64,000 bases of DNA, from assembly GCF_011758805.1 (NCBI RefSeq), contig NZ_JAANOW010000001.1, positions 868,001 through 932,000 of the forward strand, read 5' to 3'. The notes under the pieces are model-generated. The model was not told where the DNA came from, searched no databases, and saw only the letters and a list, made by a program, of their open reading frames with translations. Shown here piece after piece: positions 32,461 through 40,816 of this stretch (the stretch's first letter is position 1; every line of letters begins with the position of its first letter). Position numbers and translations under genes: made by a program. The stretch comes from Mycolicibacterium fluoranthenivorans. GTDB taxonomy: Bacteria > Actinomycetota > Actinomycetes > Mycobacteriales > Mycobacteriaceae.

Positions 32461-34962
32461 TCAGGCCGGCGAGCCCACCAGCGCCCGCAACATGGACAAC
32501 ATCTCCGACCGTGATTCGGCGCCCAGCCGGCGGCGGATACGGGCGACGTGGTGTTCGACGGTCTTGGCGGAGATCAGCAGCTGATTGCCGATATCGCGGT
32601 AGGGCATCCCCTGCAGCACCAGCTCGGCGACCTCACGTTCCCGGTCGGACAACCGGGCCCAGGTCGGCACCGACGTGGCCGACTCGGCGGCGGCGCGCGC
32701 CGGTGCACTCGGCACGTCCCGTTCGGCTGTCTCGGCATTCTGGATATCGGACTTGAGATCGCGGGCCAGCGCCAGCATGGCACCGGACACCTTCCCGTCC
32801 GGGGTGTGCAGCGCGGCCTGGCTCGCGAGTCGGGTGGCATCCCAGGTCAGGCCGAACCGGGTGAGTCCGCGCGCCGCGACGGCCACCTCGTCGGGATCGA
32901 CCTGATGGGCCAGCACGCGCAACCAGGTGCGGCCCGCGGTGGCCAGGCTGCGGGCGAACGGACTCTGCCCGGCCGCAGCGGCCAGCGCCTGACCGTGCGG
33001 GGCGACGGCCTCGGGGGAGTTGGCCAGGATCCCGGCGTGCACGCCGGCCCAATGCAGTGGCACCGACCAGAGCACCGGGTCGCCGAGCGCGCTCAACAGG
33101 GCGAACGCCTCGTCGATACGGTGCTGGACCCGGTCGACCTGGCGCAGCCGGGCTGCCGCCACCCAGAGTTCCCCGAGTGGCAGTGTGCAATAGATGTCGA
33201 GCGAGTATTCGGCCAGCACGTCCATGGCGGCGTACCAGTACTTCTGCGTCGCCCCGCCGTCACCTCCGCGGCGGGCGATCGCCGCGCGCAGCGCCGCCGA
33301 CCACAGTGCGTCGCGGCGGTGCAGCGAGGACGGCACCGCCGCGGCATCCGCGCTCGCCGCACTCAGCTGACCGTCGAGCATGCGCACCCAGCCCAGCAGC
33401 AGTCGGTGCCGGGGCCCGGTGAAGCCGTGATCGTCGGACGCGTCGGCACCGACGGCTCGTCCGATGATGCTGCGGGCCCGGACCGCGTCACCCCCGTGCA
33501 GGGCGGCCAGCGTGACGAGCGCGGCGGGACTGTCCGGGGCGACGCCGGTATCGGTGCGTTCGGCGGTGATCGACTGGCTCAACCGCCCGATCGCGGTGGC
33601 GAACGGCTGCTCCAGGGTCTGCAGCAGACCGTCGGCCAGGTTGCGTGCCGCGCGCGCTGTCGAGGTGGGCGGCCCGGAATCCGGCACGGCGAGTGCGGCG
33701 CGGGCCGCCTCGGCATTGCCGGCCCCGATGGCCACGATCGCCGCGGCCGATCCGACGAAGGCATCGGGGTAGGGCCCCAGCCAGGCGAACAGATCGGCGG
33801 CCTGCCCCGCGGCGCCGTCGTGGACGGCGATACTGGCGGCGATCCGGACCGCGGCCGCGCGCTCGGCCGGATCTGTCGAACCGAGCAGCCCGTCGGCCAA
33901 CCGGGCCGCCGTCGCGCAGTCACCCGTCATCGCCAGGGCGTCGGCCAATCCGGCACTGTGCGCGCCCGGTCCCGCGCCGGCGTCGGCGGCCGCCCGGTAC
34001 AGCCGGGCCGCGCGTGCGGGCTGGGTGCGGTTCTGCGTGGCCAGGGTGATCAGCGTGTCGGCGAGCAGGGCGTCCCGCATTCCGTGCTCGGCCATCCTGA
34101 GTGCGAGATCGGCTGAGAGCAAGTCGGTTTCGTTTTGCGATCGGAGCAGGGCGAGCTCGGTGTCGTGATGCCGGGCGGCCCCGAGGATCTCGGCGACCGC
34201 GCGGTGCAGGATGCCGAGGAACGGCCGGCGGTGGGCGGCGTCGAGGAGCCCGGTGGCCCGCGCGCGGTCCGTCAGATCCTGTGCGCTGTCGGCGTCGACC
34301 CGCAGTGCGGCGGCGATATCGTCGGCGCCCAATCCGGGGCTCAGGGAGCAGAGCAACAAGGCGTCCAGCACCGCGCGGTCGAGACGGTGCAGTCGCTCCA
34401 CGAGCGCGACCCGGGTAGCGGTACCGATGACCGTGACCGCGGATTCCCCGTCGGGCGTGCCGATGGCCTCCGCGAGGGCCCGGGCTGCCGGGCCCAGCAG
34501 AAACGGCAGACCGGAGGTGGCCGCCTGCACGGTGCGCACCAATTCGTGTGGGACACCGGCAAATTCAGTGGGCGGCAGGACACCGAGGGTGAGCACCGGA
34601 TTCTCCCGGGCCAGGGCGGTGAACAGGCCGCCCAGGGCGGGGCGGTGTGCCAGCGGTTCGGCGGCGACCACCACGGTGAGCTCGGGCCGGGCGACCAGCG
34701 CGGTGAGCCGGACCAGGTCTGCGTCGTCGAGCAGCTGGGCGTCGTCGATGACGATGGCGGCACTGCCGATCTCGGACTCGGTGGGTACCGACGAGAACAC
34801 CGGGCGGCCGGCTCCGCGCAGGGCGGTGCGCACGTCGTTGATCCGGGTGGTCTTGCCGGTGCCGATACCCCCGGATACCAGGACCTTGGCCGGTTCGGTC
34901 GGTGTGTCGATCAGGGTGGCGAGCGGGTCACCCGGATGGCCCCAGTCGCTGCGCTCGCCCAC
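32461..34962 (-). CDS. LuxR-family ATPase regulator (Rv0339c homologue)
   Basis: 833 residues from GTG 34962. The N-terminal P-loop domain carries Walker A SGGIGTGKTT (about 31-40) and a probable Walker B (AIVIDDAQLLDD, about 70-80). A long helical, TPR-like Ala-rich middle follows, and a C-terminal LuxR/GerE helix-turn-helix (LSDREREVAELVLQGMPYRDIGNQLLISAKTVEHHVARIRRRL). This is the LAL/MalT-like layout: ligand and ATP binding trigger DNA binding. It is nine bases downstream of the Hsp70-like gene, and the pair is divergent from the iniB-type genes. The M. tuberculosis orthologue has, as I recall, been linked to iniBAC control (IniR), which fits the position. Confidence 0.85.
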   Translation of the reverse strand: MGERSDWGHPGDPLATLIDTPTEPAKVLVSGGIGTGKTTRINDVRTALRGAGRPVFSSVPTESEIGSAAIVIDDAQLLDDADLVRLTALVARPELTVVVAAEPLAHRPALGGLFTALARENPVLTLGVLPPTEFAGVPHELVRTVQAATSGLPFLLGPAARALAEAIGTPDGESAVTVIGTATRVALVERLHRLDRAVLDALLLCSLSPGLGADDIAAALRVDADSAQDLTDRARATGLLDAAHRRPFLGILHRAVAEILGAARHHDTELALLRSQNETDLLSADLALRMAEHGMRDALLADTLITLATQNRTQPARAARLYRAAADAGAGPGAHSAGLADALAMTGDCATAARLADGLLGSTDPAERAAAVRIAASIAVHDGAAGQAADLFAWLGPYPDAFVGSAAAIVAIGAGNAEAARAALAVPDSGPPTSTARAARNLADGLLQTLEQPFATAIGRLSQSITAERTDTGVAPDSPAALVTLAALHGGDAVRARSIIGRAVGADASDDHGFTGPRHRLLLGWVRMLDGQLSAASADAAAVPSSLHRRDALWSAALRAAIARRGGDGGATQKYWYAAMDVLAEYSLDIYCTLPLGELWVAAARLRQVDRVQHRIDEAFALLSALGDPVLWSVPLHWAGVHAGILANSPEAVAPHGQALAAAAGQSPFARSLATAGRTWLRVLAHQVDPDEVAVAARGLTRFGLTWDATRLASQAALHTPDGKVSGAMLALARDLKSDIQNAETAERDVPSAPARAAAESATSVPTWARLSDREREVAELVLQGMPYRDIGNQLLISAKTVEHHVARIRRRLGAESRSEMLSMLRALVGSPA

Positions 34963-34971
34963 GGGCGTGCG

Positions 34972-36804
34972 CTATTCGCTACCGGACACGACGACCGTCG
35001 TCTGCGGCGCCTGGGTGACGGTGACCGCCGCTTCGGCCGTCGTGGTGACGGGCTCCGGCGCTTTGGTCGTCGTCGGTGGCGCGGCCGAGGTGGTCGGCGG
35101 TTTCGTCGTGGTGGTGGTCGGGGGCTGAGTGGTGGTGGTCGTCGTCGTGGTGGGCGGAGTCGTCGTCGTGGTGGTGGTCGTGGTGGTCGTGGTGGTGGTG
35201 GTCGTCGTGGTGGTGGTCGTGGTCGAGCTGGTGGTCGACGGTGTCGTCGTCGTGGTGGTGGTGCTCGCCGGGGGCGGCGGCGGTACCTCGGAGGTGGTGA
35301 CGATGCCGTCGGAACCGGTGACCGTCACCGTCTCCGTCGTCAGCGGGGCTGCGGTGCTCTCACCGGGCCGGGTGGAGAAACTCGTCGCCGTCTCGATCAC
35401 CGTGCCGCCGGGACCGCTGGTGCCGGTCAGGGTGACCGCGAGGCCACCGCCGGCCAGCAGTACCGCCGCGGCAGCCGCGCCGAACAGCAGCGGCGGGCGC
35501 TTGTACCAGGGCAGGGGTGCCGCCTGGTCCTGGAGTTCCTCCTCCTGTGGGGTGAACGCCACTTCGGGACGGGCGCTGCTGAACCCGGTGTCGTAATCCG
35601 GGCCCTCATAGGGCAGGGGTTCACCGGTCGGAAGCGGGTTGTCCTCCGACCACGCCAATCCCGGTGCCGCCGCCGTCGGCGGCGCGGCGCCGGCCCACCC
35701 CATGGTCGGGGCCAGGCCGGTCGGCGCGGCATCCGGGCTTGCCGCCGGCGCCAAACCCGTTGCGGCAGCGGCTTCGGAGGCTAGACCGGCCACCAGGGCC
35801 GCGCCCACGGCCGTGTTGACCTGGGCGTAGGGGGTGGTGATCACCGGCGCCTGCAACCGCTCGGACAGCCGCTGCGTCACCAGCGGGATCGCCGCGCCCC
35901 CACCGACAGTGGCGATGGCCGACACGCTGGAGACGGGAATTCTGTTGTGCTGCAAGACTTCTTCGATGGCACCGAGCAGGCCGGCCAGCGGGGCTTCGAT
36001 CACCTGATCCAGCTCGGCGCGGGTGACCCGGATGTCGGAGGTGTAGCCGGGTAACTCGGCGCGCACCACCGCGGTGGTCTCGGCGGACAGCCGCTCCTTG
36101 GCCCGGCGGCACTCATCGCGCAGCCTGCCGAGCGAACCGACCGCCGCGGTGCTGCCCGGGTCGGTGTTGTTGGCCTCGGCGATGCCGGCCAGGACGTGGT
36201 TCAGCAGCGCCTGGTCGATCTGGTCCCCGGAGAAGTCCGGATAGCGCTGGGTGGCGCCGATGGGCGCCAGATTCCCGCCCGCGTCGGCCAGCGTGATGCT
36301 GGTGCCGCTGCCGCCGAGATCGATCAGGGCAACAACACCCTGGGCGGGCAGACCGGGGCCGCTGCGCAGGCCGGCCAGGGCCGCGAGCGAATCCGGCACC
36401 AGGGTCGCCGACGACAGGCCGGGCTTGGCGCGCAGGGCGATCTGCAGGGCGGATACCGCGGCCGGGCTCCAGTGCGCGGGCACGGCGATGGTGATGGGCC
36501 GGCCACCGCCGACGGTATGGGCCATCGCGTCCAGCGCCTCGGCGAGCACCTGGTCGCCGGGGTGTGATGAACCGTCGGAGGCCACCAGGGGGATGGGATC
36601 GCCCACGCGGTCCACGAACCCACCCAGCACCAGACCCGGCTGGTTCACCCCGGTGTTTGCCCCGGTGTATTCGGAGGGCAGCCCGACCTCGGGTGCGCGG
36701 TCGGGGAACAGCGTCAGCACCGCGCGCCGCACGACCGGCGGCCGGCCTTCGCGGGCCGCCACCAGATTGGTTGTCCCTATCGACAACCCGAGCGAGTCGC
36801 CCAT
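34972..36804 (-). CDS. Hsp70-family protein with membrane helix and polythreonine tail
   Basis: 610 residues from ATG 36804, behind AGGAGA. The phosphate-1 region LGLSIGTTNLVAAR starts the chain. VVALIDLGGSGTSITLADAGGN (phosphate-2-like) and SAIATVGGGAAIPLV (adenosine motif) complete an actin/Hsp70 ATPase domain of about 375 residues. There is no substrate-binding domain. A Pro-rich linker, one transmembrane helix (about residues 455-475) and a long extracellular tail of runs of Thr with Pro and Lys follow. The tail DNA (about 35100-35260) is low-complexity GTG/GTC repeats. It is co-transcribed with the LuxR-type ATPase regulator, so it may sense envelope state and signal to it; this is inference. 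Confidence 0.8.
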   Translation of the reverse strand: MGDSLGLSIGTTNLVAAREGRPPVVRRAVLTLFPDRAPEVGLPSEYTGANTGVNQPGLVLGGFVDRVGDPIPLVASDGSSHPGDQVLAEALDAMAHTVGGGRPITIAVPAHWSPAAVSALQIALRAKPGLSSATLVPDSLAALAGLRSGPGLPAQGVVALIDLGGSGTSITLADAGGNLAPIGATQRYPDFSGDQIDQALLNHVLAGIAEANNTDPGSTAAVGSLGRLRDECRRAKERLSAETTAVVRAELPGYTSDIRVTRAELDQVIEAPLAGLLGAIEEVLQHNRIPVSSVSAIATVGGGAAIPLVTQRLSERLQAPVITTPYAQVNTAVGAALVAGLASEAAAATGLAPAASPDAAPTGLAPTMGWAGAAPPTAAAPGLAWSEDNPLPTGEPLPYEGPDYDTGFSSARPEVAFTPQEEELQDQAAPLPWYKRPPLLFGAAAAAVLLAGGGLAVTLTGTSGPGGTVIETATSFSTRPGESTAAPLTTETVTVTGSDGIVTTSEVPPPPPASTTTTTTTPSTTSSTTTTTTTTTTTTTTTTTTTTTTPPTTTTTTTTQPPTTTTTKPPTTSAAPPTTTKAPEPVTTTAEAAVTVTQAPQTTVVVSGSE

Positions 36805-36869
36805 GTGATCTCCTGTCGACAGCCGTGACGCCCTCACCTTAGTGGTAGCCGAGACCGGTGCGCGTCAAT

Positions 36870-36912
36870 CCCCCTAACGTGTCGAAACCCCTAATGGGGC
36901 ATCCCCTAACCC
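36870..36912. promoter_or_regulatory. CCCCTAAC-rich element before the Rv0340-like gene
   Basis: CCCCTAAC occurs twice here, at the start and near the end of the element, with GTCGAAACCCC and the palindromic CCCCTAATGGGG between them. Related elements occur upstream of iniB (37601-37672). The shared pieces suggest a common regulator of the two ini promoters. Confidence 0.5.
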
Positions 36913-37000
36913 GGGCGTCGTCGCGGTGGGTTCGACACCGATTTGCGCCTCGACGTGCACCGATAACATCGAGGAAACTTACAGAAAGGACGGTGGCACG

Positions 37001-37528
37001 ATGGCCAATGAACTGCTGGACTTCGTCATGTCGCTGGTGCGGGATCCCGACGCGGCCGCGCGCTACGCCGCGGATCCGAATCAGGCCATCGCCGACGCGC
37101 ACCTGACCGATGTCACCACCGCCGATGTGAACCACCTGATCCCGGTGGTCAGCGAGTCGCTGTCCTCGCCTGGGCCGACCGGCGGGACCGACCTGGGATT
37201 CGACCACGGCGGCAACGTCTGGACCAGTGGAGCCGCGACCGCGGCCTTCGACTCCTTCGGTGACTTCGGTGGCGTGAGCGATCACCTGCCCGTGGTGGTC
37301 ACCGACGATCTGCACGCGGCGGTGAACTCGCTGCCGGATGCCTTCGAGCACAGTGTGCCCACCGTGGCCGATGACTACGCCGCCGACGTCCCGACCTTTG
37401 CTGCGGATCCGCACCCGATCGACGATGTGCCAGTCGTCGACACCGGCCTGGACACTCACTGGGACCAGGCCACCGACAGCGATCACCACCTGCCGGTCGA
37501 TGACGGTGGGTTCGACATCTTCGGCTGA
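37001..37528 (+). CDS. IniB N-terminal-domain protein (Rv0340-like)
   Basis: 175 residues from ATG 37001 (AAAGGA about 11 bases upstream). The first 55 residues (NELLDFVMSLVRDPDAAARYAADPNQAIADAHLTDVTTADVNHL) are an IniB N-terminal domain, homologous to the start of iniB downstream. The rest is acidic, His/Asp-rich and low complexity. It is the counterpart of Rv0340, which precedes iniB in M. tuberculosis. Function is unknown. A strong terminator separates it from iniB, but the promoter regions of the two share sequence elements. Confidence 0.85.
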   Translation: MANELLDFVMSLVRDPDAAARYAADPNQAIADAHLTDVTTADVNHLIPVVSESLSSPGPTGGTDLGFDHGGNVWTSGAATAAFDSFGDFGGVSDHLPVVVTDDLHAAVNSLPDAFEHSVPTVADDYAADVPTFAADPHPIDDVPVVDTGLDTHWDQATDSDHHLPVDDGGFDIFG

Positions 37529-37534
37529 CCTGCC

Positions 37535-37574
37535 CGAAAAAGCCCGCTCACCTGGAAGGGAGCGGGCTTTTTCG
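37535..37574 (+). terminator. Intrinsic terminator after the Rv0340-like gene
   Basis: A perfect 15-bp stem (37535-37549 and 37560-37574) with a 10-base loop, an A-tract on the left and a T-tract on the right, 6 bases past the stop codon. It should stop most transcripts before iniB. Confidence 0.92.
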
Positions 37575-37600
37575 TGTCCGGGATCGGGCGTCCCCCGCGA

Positions 37601-37672
37601 TCCCCTAACCCCCTAACGGGCCTACCCCCTATACCCCTGATGGGGGTTGTGAAGGCAGGGGTTTCGACCCCG
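37601..37672. promoter_or_regulatory. iniB promoter element with CCCCTAAC and CCCCTGATGGGG
   Basis: Two CCCCTAAC copies, a CCCCTGATGGGG palindrome and the inverted GGGGTTTCGAC (reverse complement of GTCGAAACCCC) lie between the terminator and iniB. They reuse the same building blocks as 36870-36912 in a different order. A target of the divergent LuxR-type regulator is a reasonable guess. Confidence 0.5.
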
Positions 37673-37788
37673 TTTCCGCTGTCGCTCGCCGCCCATAACG
37701 TTGTCTTCAGTTCGCCGGACCACCCGGAAACAGACCAGAAGCACCAACCCAAGCGCCACCCCCAAGCGCCACCCAGAAAGGCACTCCC

Positions 37789-38868
37789 ATGACCACGATC
37801 ATCGACTACATCCTCGACCTGTTCCGCAGCCCCGACATCGCGGCCGCCTTCGTCGCCGACCCCGACCAGGCGATGCGGGACGCGGGCCTGCCGAACGTCA
37901 GCGCCGCCCAGCTCGCGTCGGTCGCCGCCAGCGTGGCACCGGCCGGCGTCGCACTCGGCAACGGCGACCCGGTGTACGGGCTGCAGAACGCGGTGTCCAG
38001 CTACCACAACTTCGCCTCCCCGTTCTCGCCGCAGACCTCCTACACCTCGCAGCCGACATTCGCGCCGCAGACCGATTTCGCCAGCCACAACAGCACCGAT
38101 TTCGCCAGCCACAACAACGTGCCGGTGCTCAGCCCGAACCAGGACGCCGGTGCCAACGCCCAGCAGGGCGCGTTCAACCTCGGCTTCGGTGACATCACCC
38201 TGTTCGGCAGCAAGACCACCACGACGACCACCGCCACCCACGGCGGTGTGGTGGTCGACGGCGAGAACAAGGGCACCGTCACCACCGGCCACGACAACAC
38301 CATCGGCGACGGCAACACCAACGTCCACGACGTGCTCACCGGAAGCCACTCGCCGGTGATCGTCGGGGCCGGCAACCAGGTCCACGACAGCTCGCAGACC
38401 GCCGGCGGCGACGTCATCTCGCACAACAGCGGGCCCGTCATCAAGGACGTCGACACCAGCGGCGGCAGCGGTGGCGGCGCCAGTGCCGGCGGCGGCATCC
38501 TGGGCGGCGGGCACGCCAGCGGCGGTAGCGGCGGCAGCGGTGGCAGCATCGTCATCAACGACAGCCACGGCTCGACCAACACCACCTCCGTCGGCGGCAG
38601 TCAGACCACGGTCGGACACGACCTGGGCAGCGGGAACACCAGCGTGGTCGACACCTCGAGCCACACGACGACCACCACCACGGTCAGCGGACACTCGACG
38701 ATCGACAGCTCGGTACACGCCGACAGCTCGGTCCACGAGGACAGCTCCGTGCACACCACGGTGACCGACGAGTCGGTGCACCAGGCCGGCGGTATCAACA
38801 CCTACGCCGATACCGACCTGCACAACACCACGAACATCGAGCCGCACACCGATTTCCACGCGTTCTGA
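37789..38868 (+). CDS. iniB: IniB, isoniazid-inducible cell-envelope-stress protein
   Basis: 359 residues, ATG behind AGAAAGG. The N-terminal IniB domain (TTIIDYILDLFRSPDIAAAFVADPDQAMRDAGLPNVSAAQLASVAASV) is followed by a low-complexity region rich in Gly, Thr, Ser, His and Asp, with GGSGGGASAGGG and VHADSSVHEDSSVH repeats. First gene of the iniBAC operon, which in M. tuberculosis is induced by cell-wall inhibitors such as isoniazid and ethambutol. The biochemical role is unknown. A 15-bp perfect hairpin separates it from iniA. Confidence 0.93.
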   Translation: MTTIIDYILDLFRSPDIAAAFVADPDQAMRDAGLPNVSAAQLASVAASVAPAGVALGNGDPVYGLQNAVSSYHNFASPFSPQTSYTSQPTFAPQTDFASHNSTDFASHNNVPVLSPNQDAGANAQQGAFNLGFGDITLFGSKTTTTTTATHGGVVVDGENKGTVTTGHDNTIGDGNTNVHDVLTGSHSPVIVGAGNQVHDSSQTAGGDVISHNSGPVIKDVDTSGGSGGGASAGGGILGGGHASGGSGGSGGSIVINDSHGSTNTTSVGGSQTTVGHDLGSGNTSVVDTSSHTTTTTTVSGHSTIDSSVHADSSVHEDSSVHTTVTDESVHQAGGINTYADTDLHNTTNIEPHTDFHAF

Positions 38869-38876
38869 TCGACACC

Positions 38877-38910
38877 CGATTGGCGGGGACCACAAGGTCC
38901 CCGCCAATCG
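38877..38910. promoter_or_regulatory. 15-bp perfect hairpin between iniB and iniA
   Basis: Arms 38877-38891 and 38896-38910 are exactly complementary with the loop ACAA. No T-run follows. Lying inside the operon, 37 bases before iniA, it may act as a partial terminator or an mRNA-processing and stability element setting the iniB to iniA ratio. Confidence 0.8.
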
Positions 38911-38946
38911 GCGCGCATGGGAGTTTGATGGTCTGGAGAGGACGAG

Positions 38947-40794
38947 ATGACAGCACCGCAGGATCACAAGGTCGCGGCCGGCAGGCCGGCCAGGCCTGTC
39001 GAAGTGATCGTCGAACTCATCGACCACAGCTCCCGGATCGCCGGCGCGCACGACCGCGCCGACCTGGTGGAGCGACTCGGCATCGCCAAGGACAGGATCA
39101 CCGACCCACAGATCCGGGTGGTCATCGCCGGCCAGCTCAAGCAGGGCAAGAGCCAGCTGCTCAACTCACTGCTGAACATGCCGGTGGCGCGGGTCGGCGA
39201 TGACGAGAGCACGGTGCTGGCCACCGTGGTGCACTACGCCGAGACCGCGTCGGCCCGGCTGGCGGTCGCCGGCCCCGACGGCGAACCGGAATTCGTCGAT
39301 ATCGACATGTCGGAGCTGCGCAACGATCTGCGCCAGACCCCGGCGGCGCAGGGCCGTGAGGTGTTGCGCGTCGAGGTCGGGGTGCCCAGCCCGATGCTCA
39401 AGAACGGTCTGACCTTCATCGACACCCCCGGCGTCGGTGGCCACGGGCAACCGCACCTGTCGGCGACCCTGGGGCTGCTACCCGAGGCGGATGCGCTGCT
39501 GATGGTGAGCGACACCAGCCAGGAATTCACCGAGCCCGAACTGACCTTCATCCGGCAGGCCGTCGAAATCTGCCCGCTGACAACAATTCTGGCCACCAAG
39601 ATCGACCTGTACCCGCACTGGCGGGAGATCGTCGCGGCGAACGCCGCCCATCTGCAGCGCGCCGGCCTCAGCACACCGATCACTCCGGTGAGCTCGGTGC
39701 TGCGCAGCCATGCCATCACGCTCAACGACAAGGACCTCAACGAGGAGTCCAACTTCCCGGCGCTGGTCACCTTCCTCGGCGACAAGGTGTTGTCCCGTGA
39801 GACCGATCGCGTCCGCGATCACGTGATCGACGAGATCCGTGCCGCAGCAGATCATCTCGCACTCGTCGCCGAAGCCGAACTGTCAGCGCTCAACGACCCC
39901 GACACCCGCGAGAAGCTCACCGCCGACCTCGAACGGCGCAAGCGGGAAGCCCAGGACGCGCTGGCGCAGACCGCGTTGTGGCAGCAGGTGCTCAACGACG
40001 GGATCGCCGATCTGACCGCCGATATCGATCACGATCTGCGGAACAGGTTCCGGCACATCACCGCCCACACCGAAGGTGTGATCGACGGCTGTGACCCCAC
40101 CCAGCACTGGGCCGAGATCGGCGCCGAACTGGAGAACGCCATCGCCACCGCCGTGGGCGACAACTTCGTCTGGGCCTTCCAGCGTGCCGAGGCGCTGGCC
40201 GCCGAGGTGGCCCGCACCTTCATCGAGGCGGGCCTGGATGTCATCGAGGCGCCGCACGTCAGCGCGCGTGAGATGGGCGCCAGTCTGGGCGAGTTCAAGG
40301 CACTTGCGCGGTTGGACGCCAAACCGATCAAAGCCGGCCATAAGGTGGTCACCGGCATGCGCGGGTCCTACGGCGGTGTGTTGATGTTCGGCATGCTGAC
40401 CTCGTTCGCGGGCCTGGGCATGTTCAACCCGTTGTCGCTGGGTGCGGGACTTCTGTTGGGGCGCAAGGCCTACAAGGAGGATATGGAGAACCGGATGTCG
40501 CGGGTGCGCAACGAAGCCAAGACCAGCATGCGCCGGTTCATCGACGACGTGTCGTTCGTGGTCAACAAGGAGTCTCGAGATCGGCTGCGCGCCATCCAGC
40601 GTCAGCTGCGCGACCACTACCGGGGCATCGCCAACCAGGCGTCGCGTTCGCTCAACGAGTCGCTGCAGGCCACCCTGACATCGGCCAAGCTGGAAGAGAA
40701 CGAGCGCAACACCCGCATCAACGAGCTGGAGCGCGAGCTCAATATCCTGCGGCAGGTCATCGACAACGCGGACAAACTGTCCGCGGCTGGCTGA
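38947..40794 (+). CDS. iniA: IniA, bacterial dynamin-like GTPase
   Basis: 615 residues. The G1 loop GQLKQGKS (62-69) leads the GTPase domain, with G3 FIDTPGVGGHG (about 157-166) and G4 TKID. Long amphipathic helices with predicted coiled coils follow, plus a hydrophobic membrane-insertion stretch (GSYGGVLMFGMLTSFAGLGMFNPLSLGAGLLLG) near residues 478-508 and a helical C-terminus. Bacterial dynamins of this family remodel membranes; M. tuberculosis IniA is known to do so and contributes to drug tolerance. The GTPase motifs are intact. It overlaps no gene and is followed 22 bases later by iniC. Confidence 0.95.
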   Translation: MTAPQDHKVAAGRPARPVEVIVELIDHSSRIAGAHDRADLVERLGIAKDRITDPQIRVVIAGQLKQGKSQLLNSLLNMPVARVGDDESTVLATVVHYAETASARLAVAGPDGEPEFVDIDMSELRNDLRQTPAAQGREVLRVEVGVPSPMLKNGLTFIDTPGVGGHGQPHLSATLGLLPEADALLMVSDTSQEFTEPELTFIRQAVEICPLTTILATKIDLYPHWREIVAANAAHLQRAGLSTPITPVSSVLRSHAITLNDKDLNEESNFPALVTFLGDKVLSRETDRVRDHVIDEIRAAADHLALVAEAELSALNDPDTREKLTADLERRKREAQDALAQTALWQQVLNDGIADLTADIDHDLRNRFRHITAHTEGVIDGCDPTQHWAEIGAELENAIATAVGDNFVWAFQRAEALAAEVARTFIEAGLDVIEAPHVSAREMGASLGEFKALARLDAKPIKAGHKVVTGMRGSYGGVLMFGMLTSFAGLGMFNPLSLGAGLLLGRKAYKEDMENRMSRVRNEAKTSMRRFIDDVSFVVNKESRDRLRAIQRQLRDHYRGIANQASRSLNESLQATLTSAKLEENERNTRINELERELNILRQVIDNADKLSAAG

Positions 40795-40816
40795 CCCCCT
40801 TAAACTGGTCGCCCGT

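Noticed and set aside
35100..35260. Dense GTGGTGGTCGTC repeats as a possible regulatory repeat or array
   Set aside because: They are the coding strand complement of the polythreonine tail of the Hsp70-like protein.
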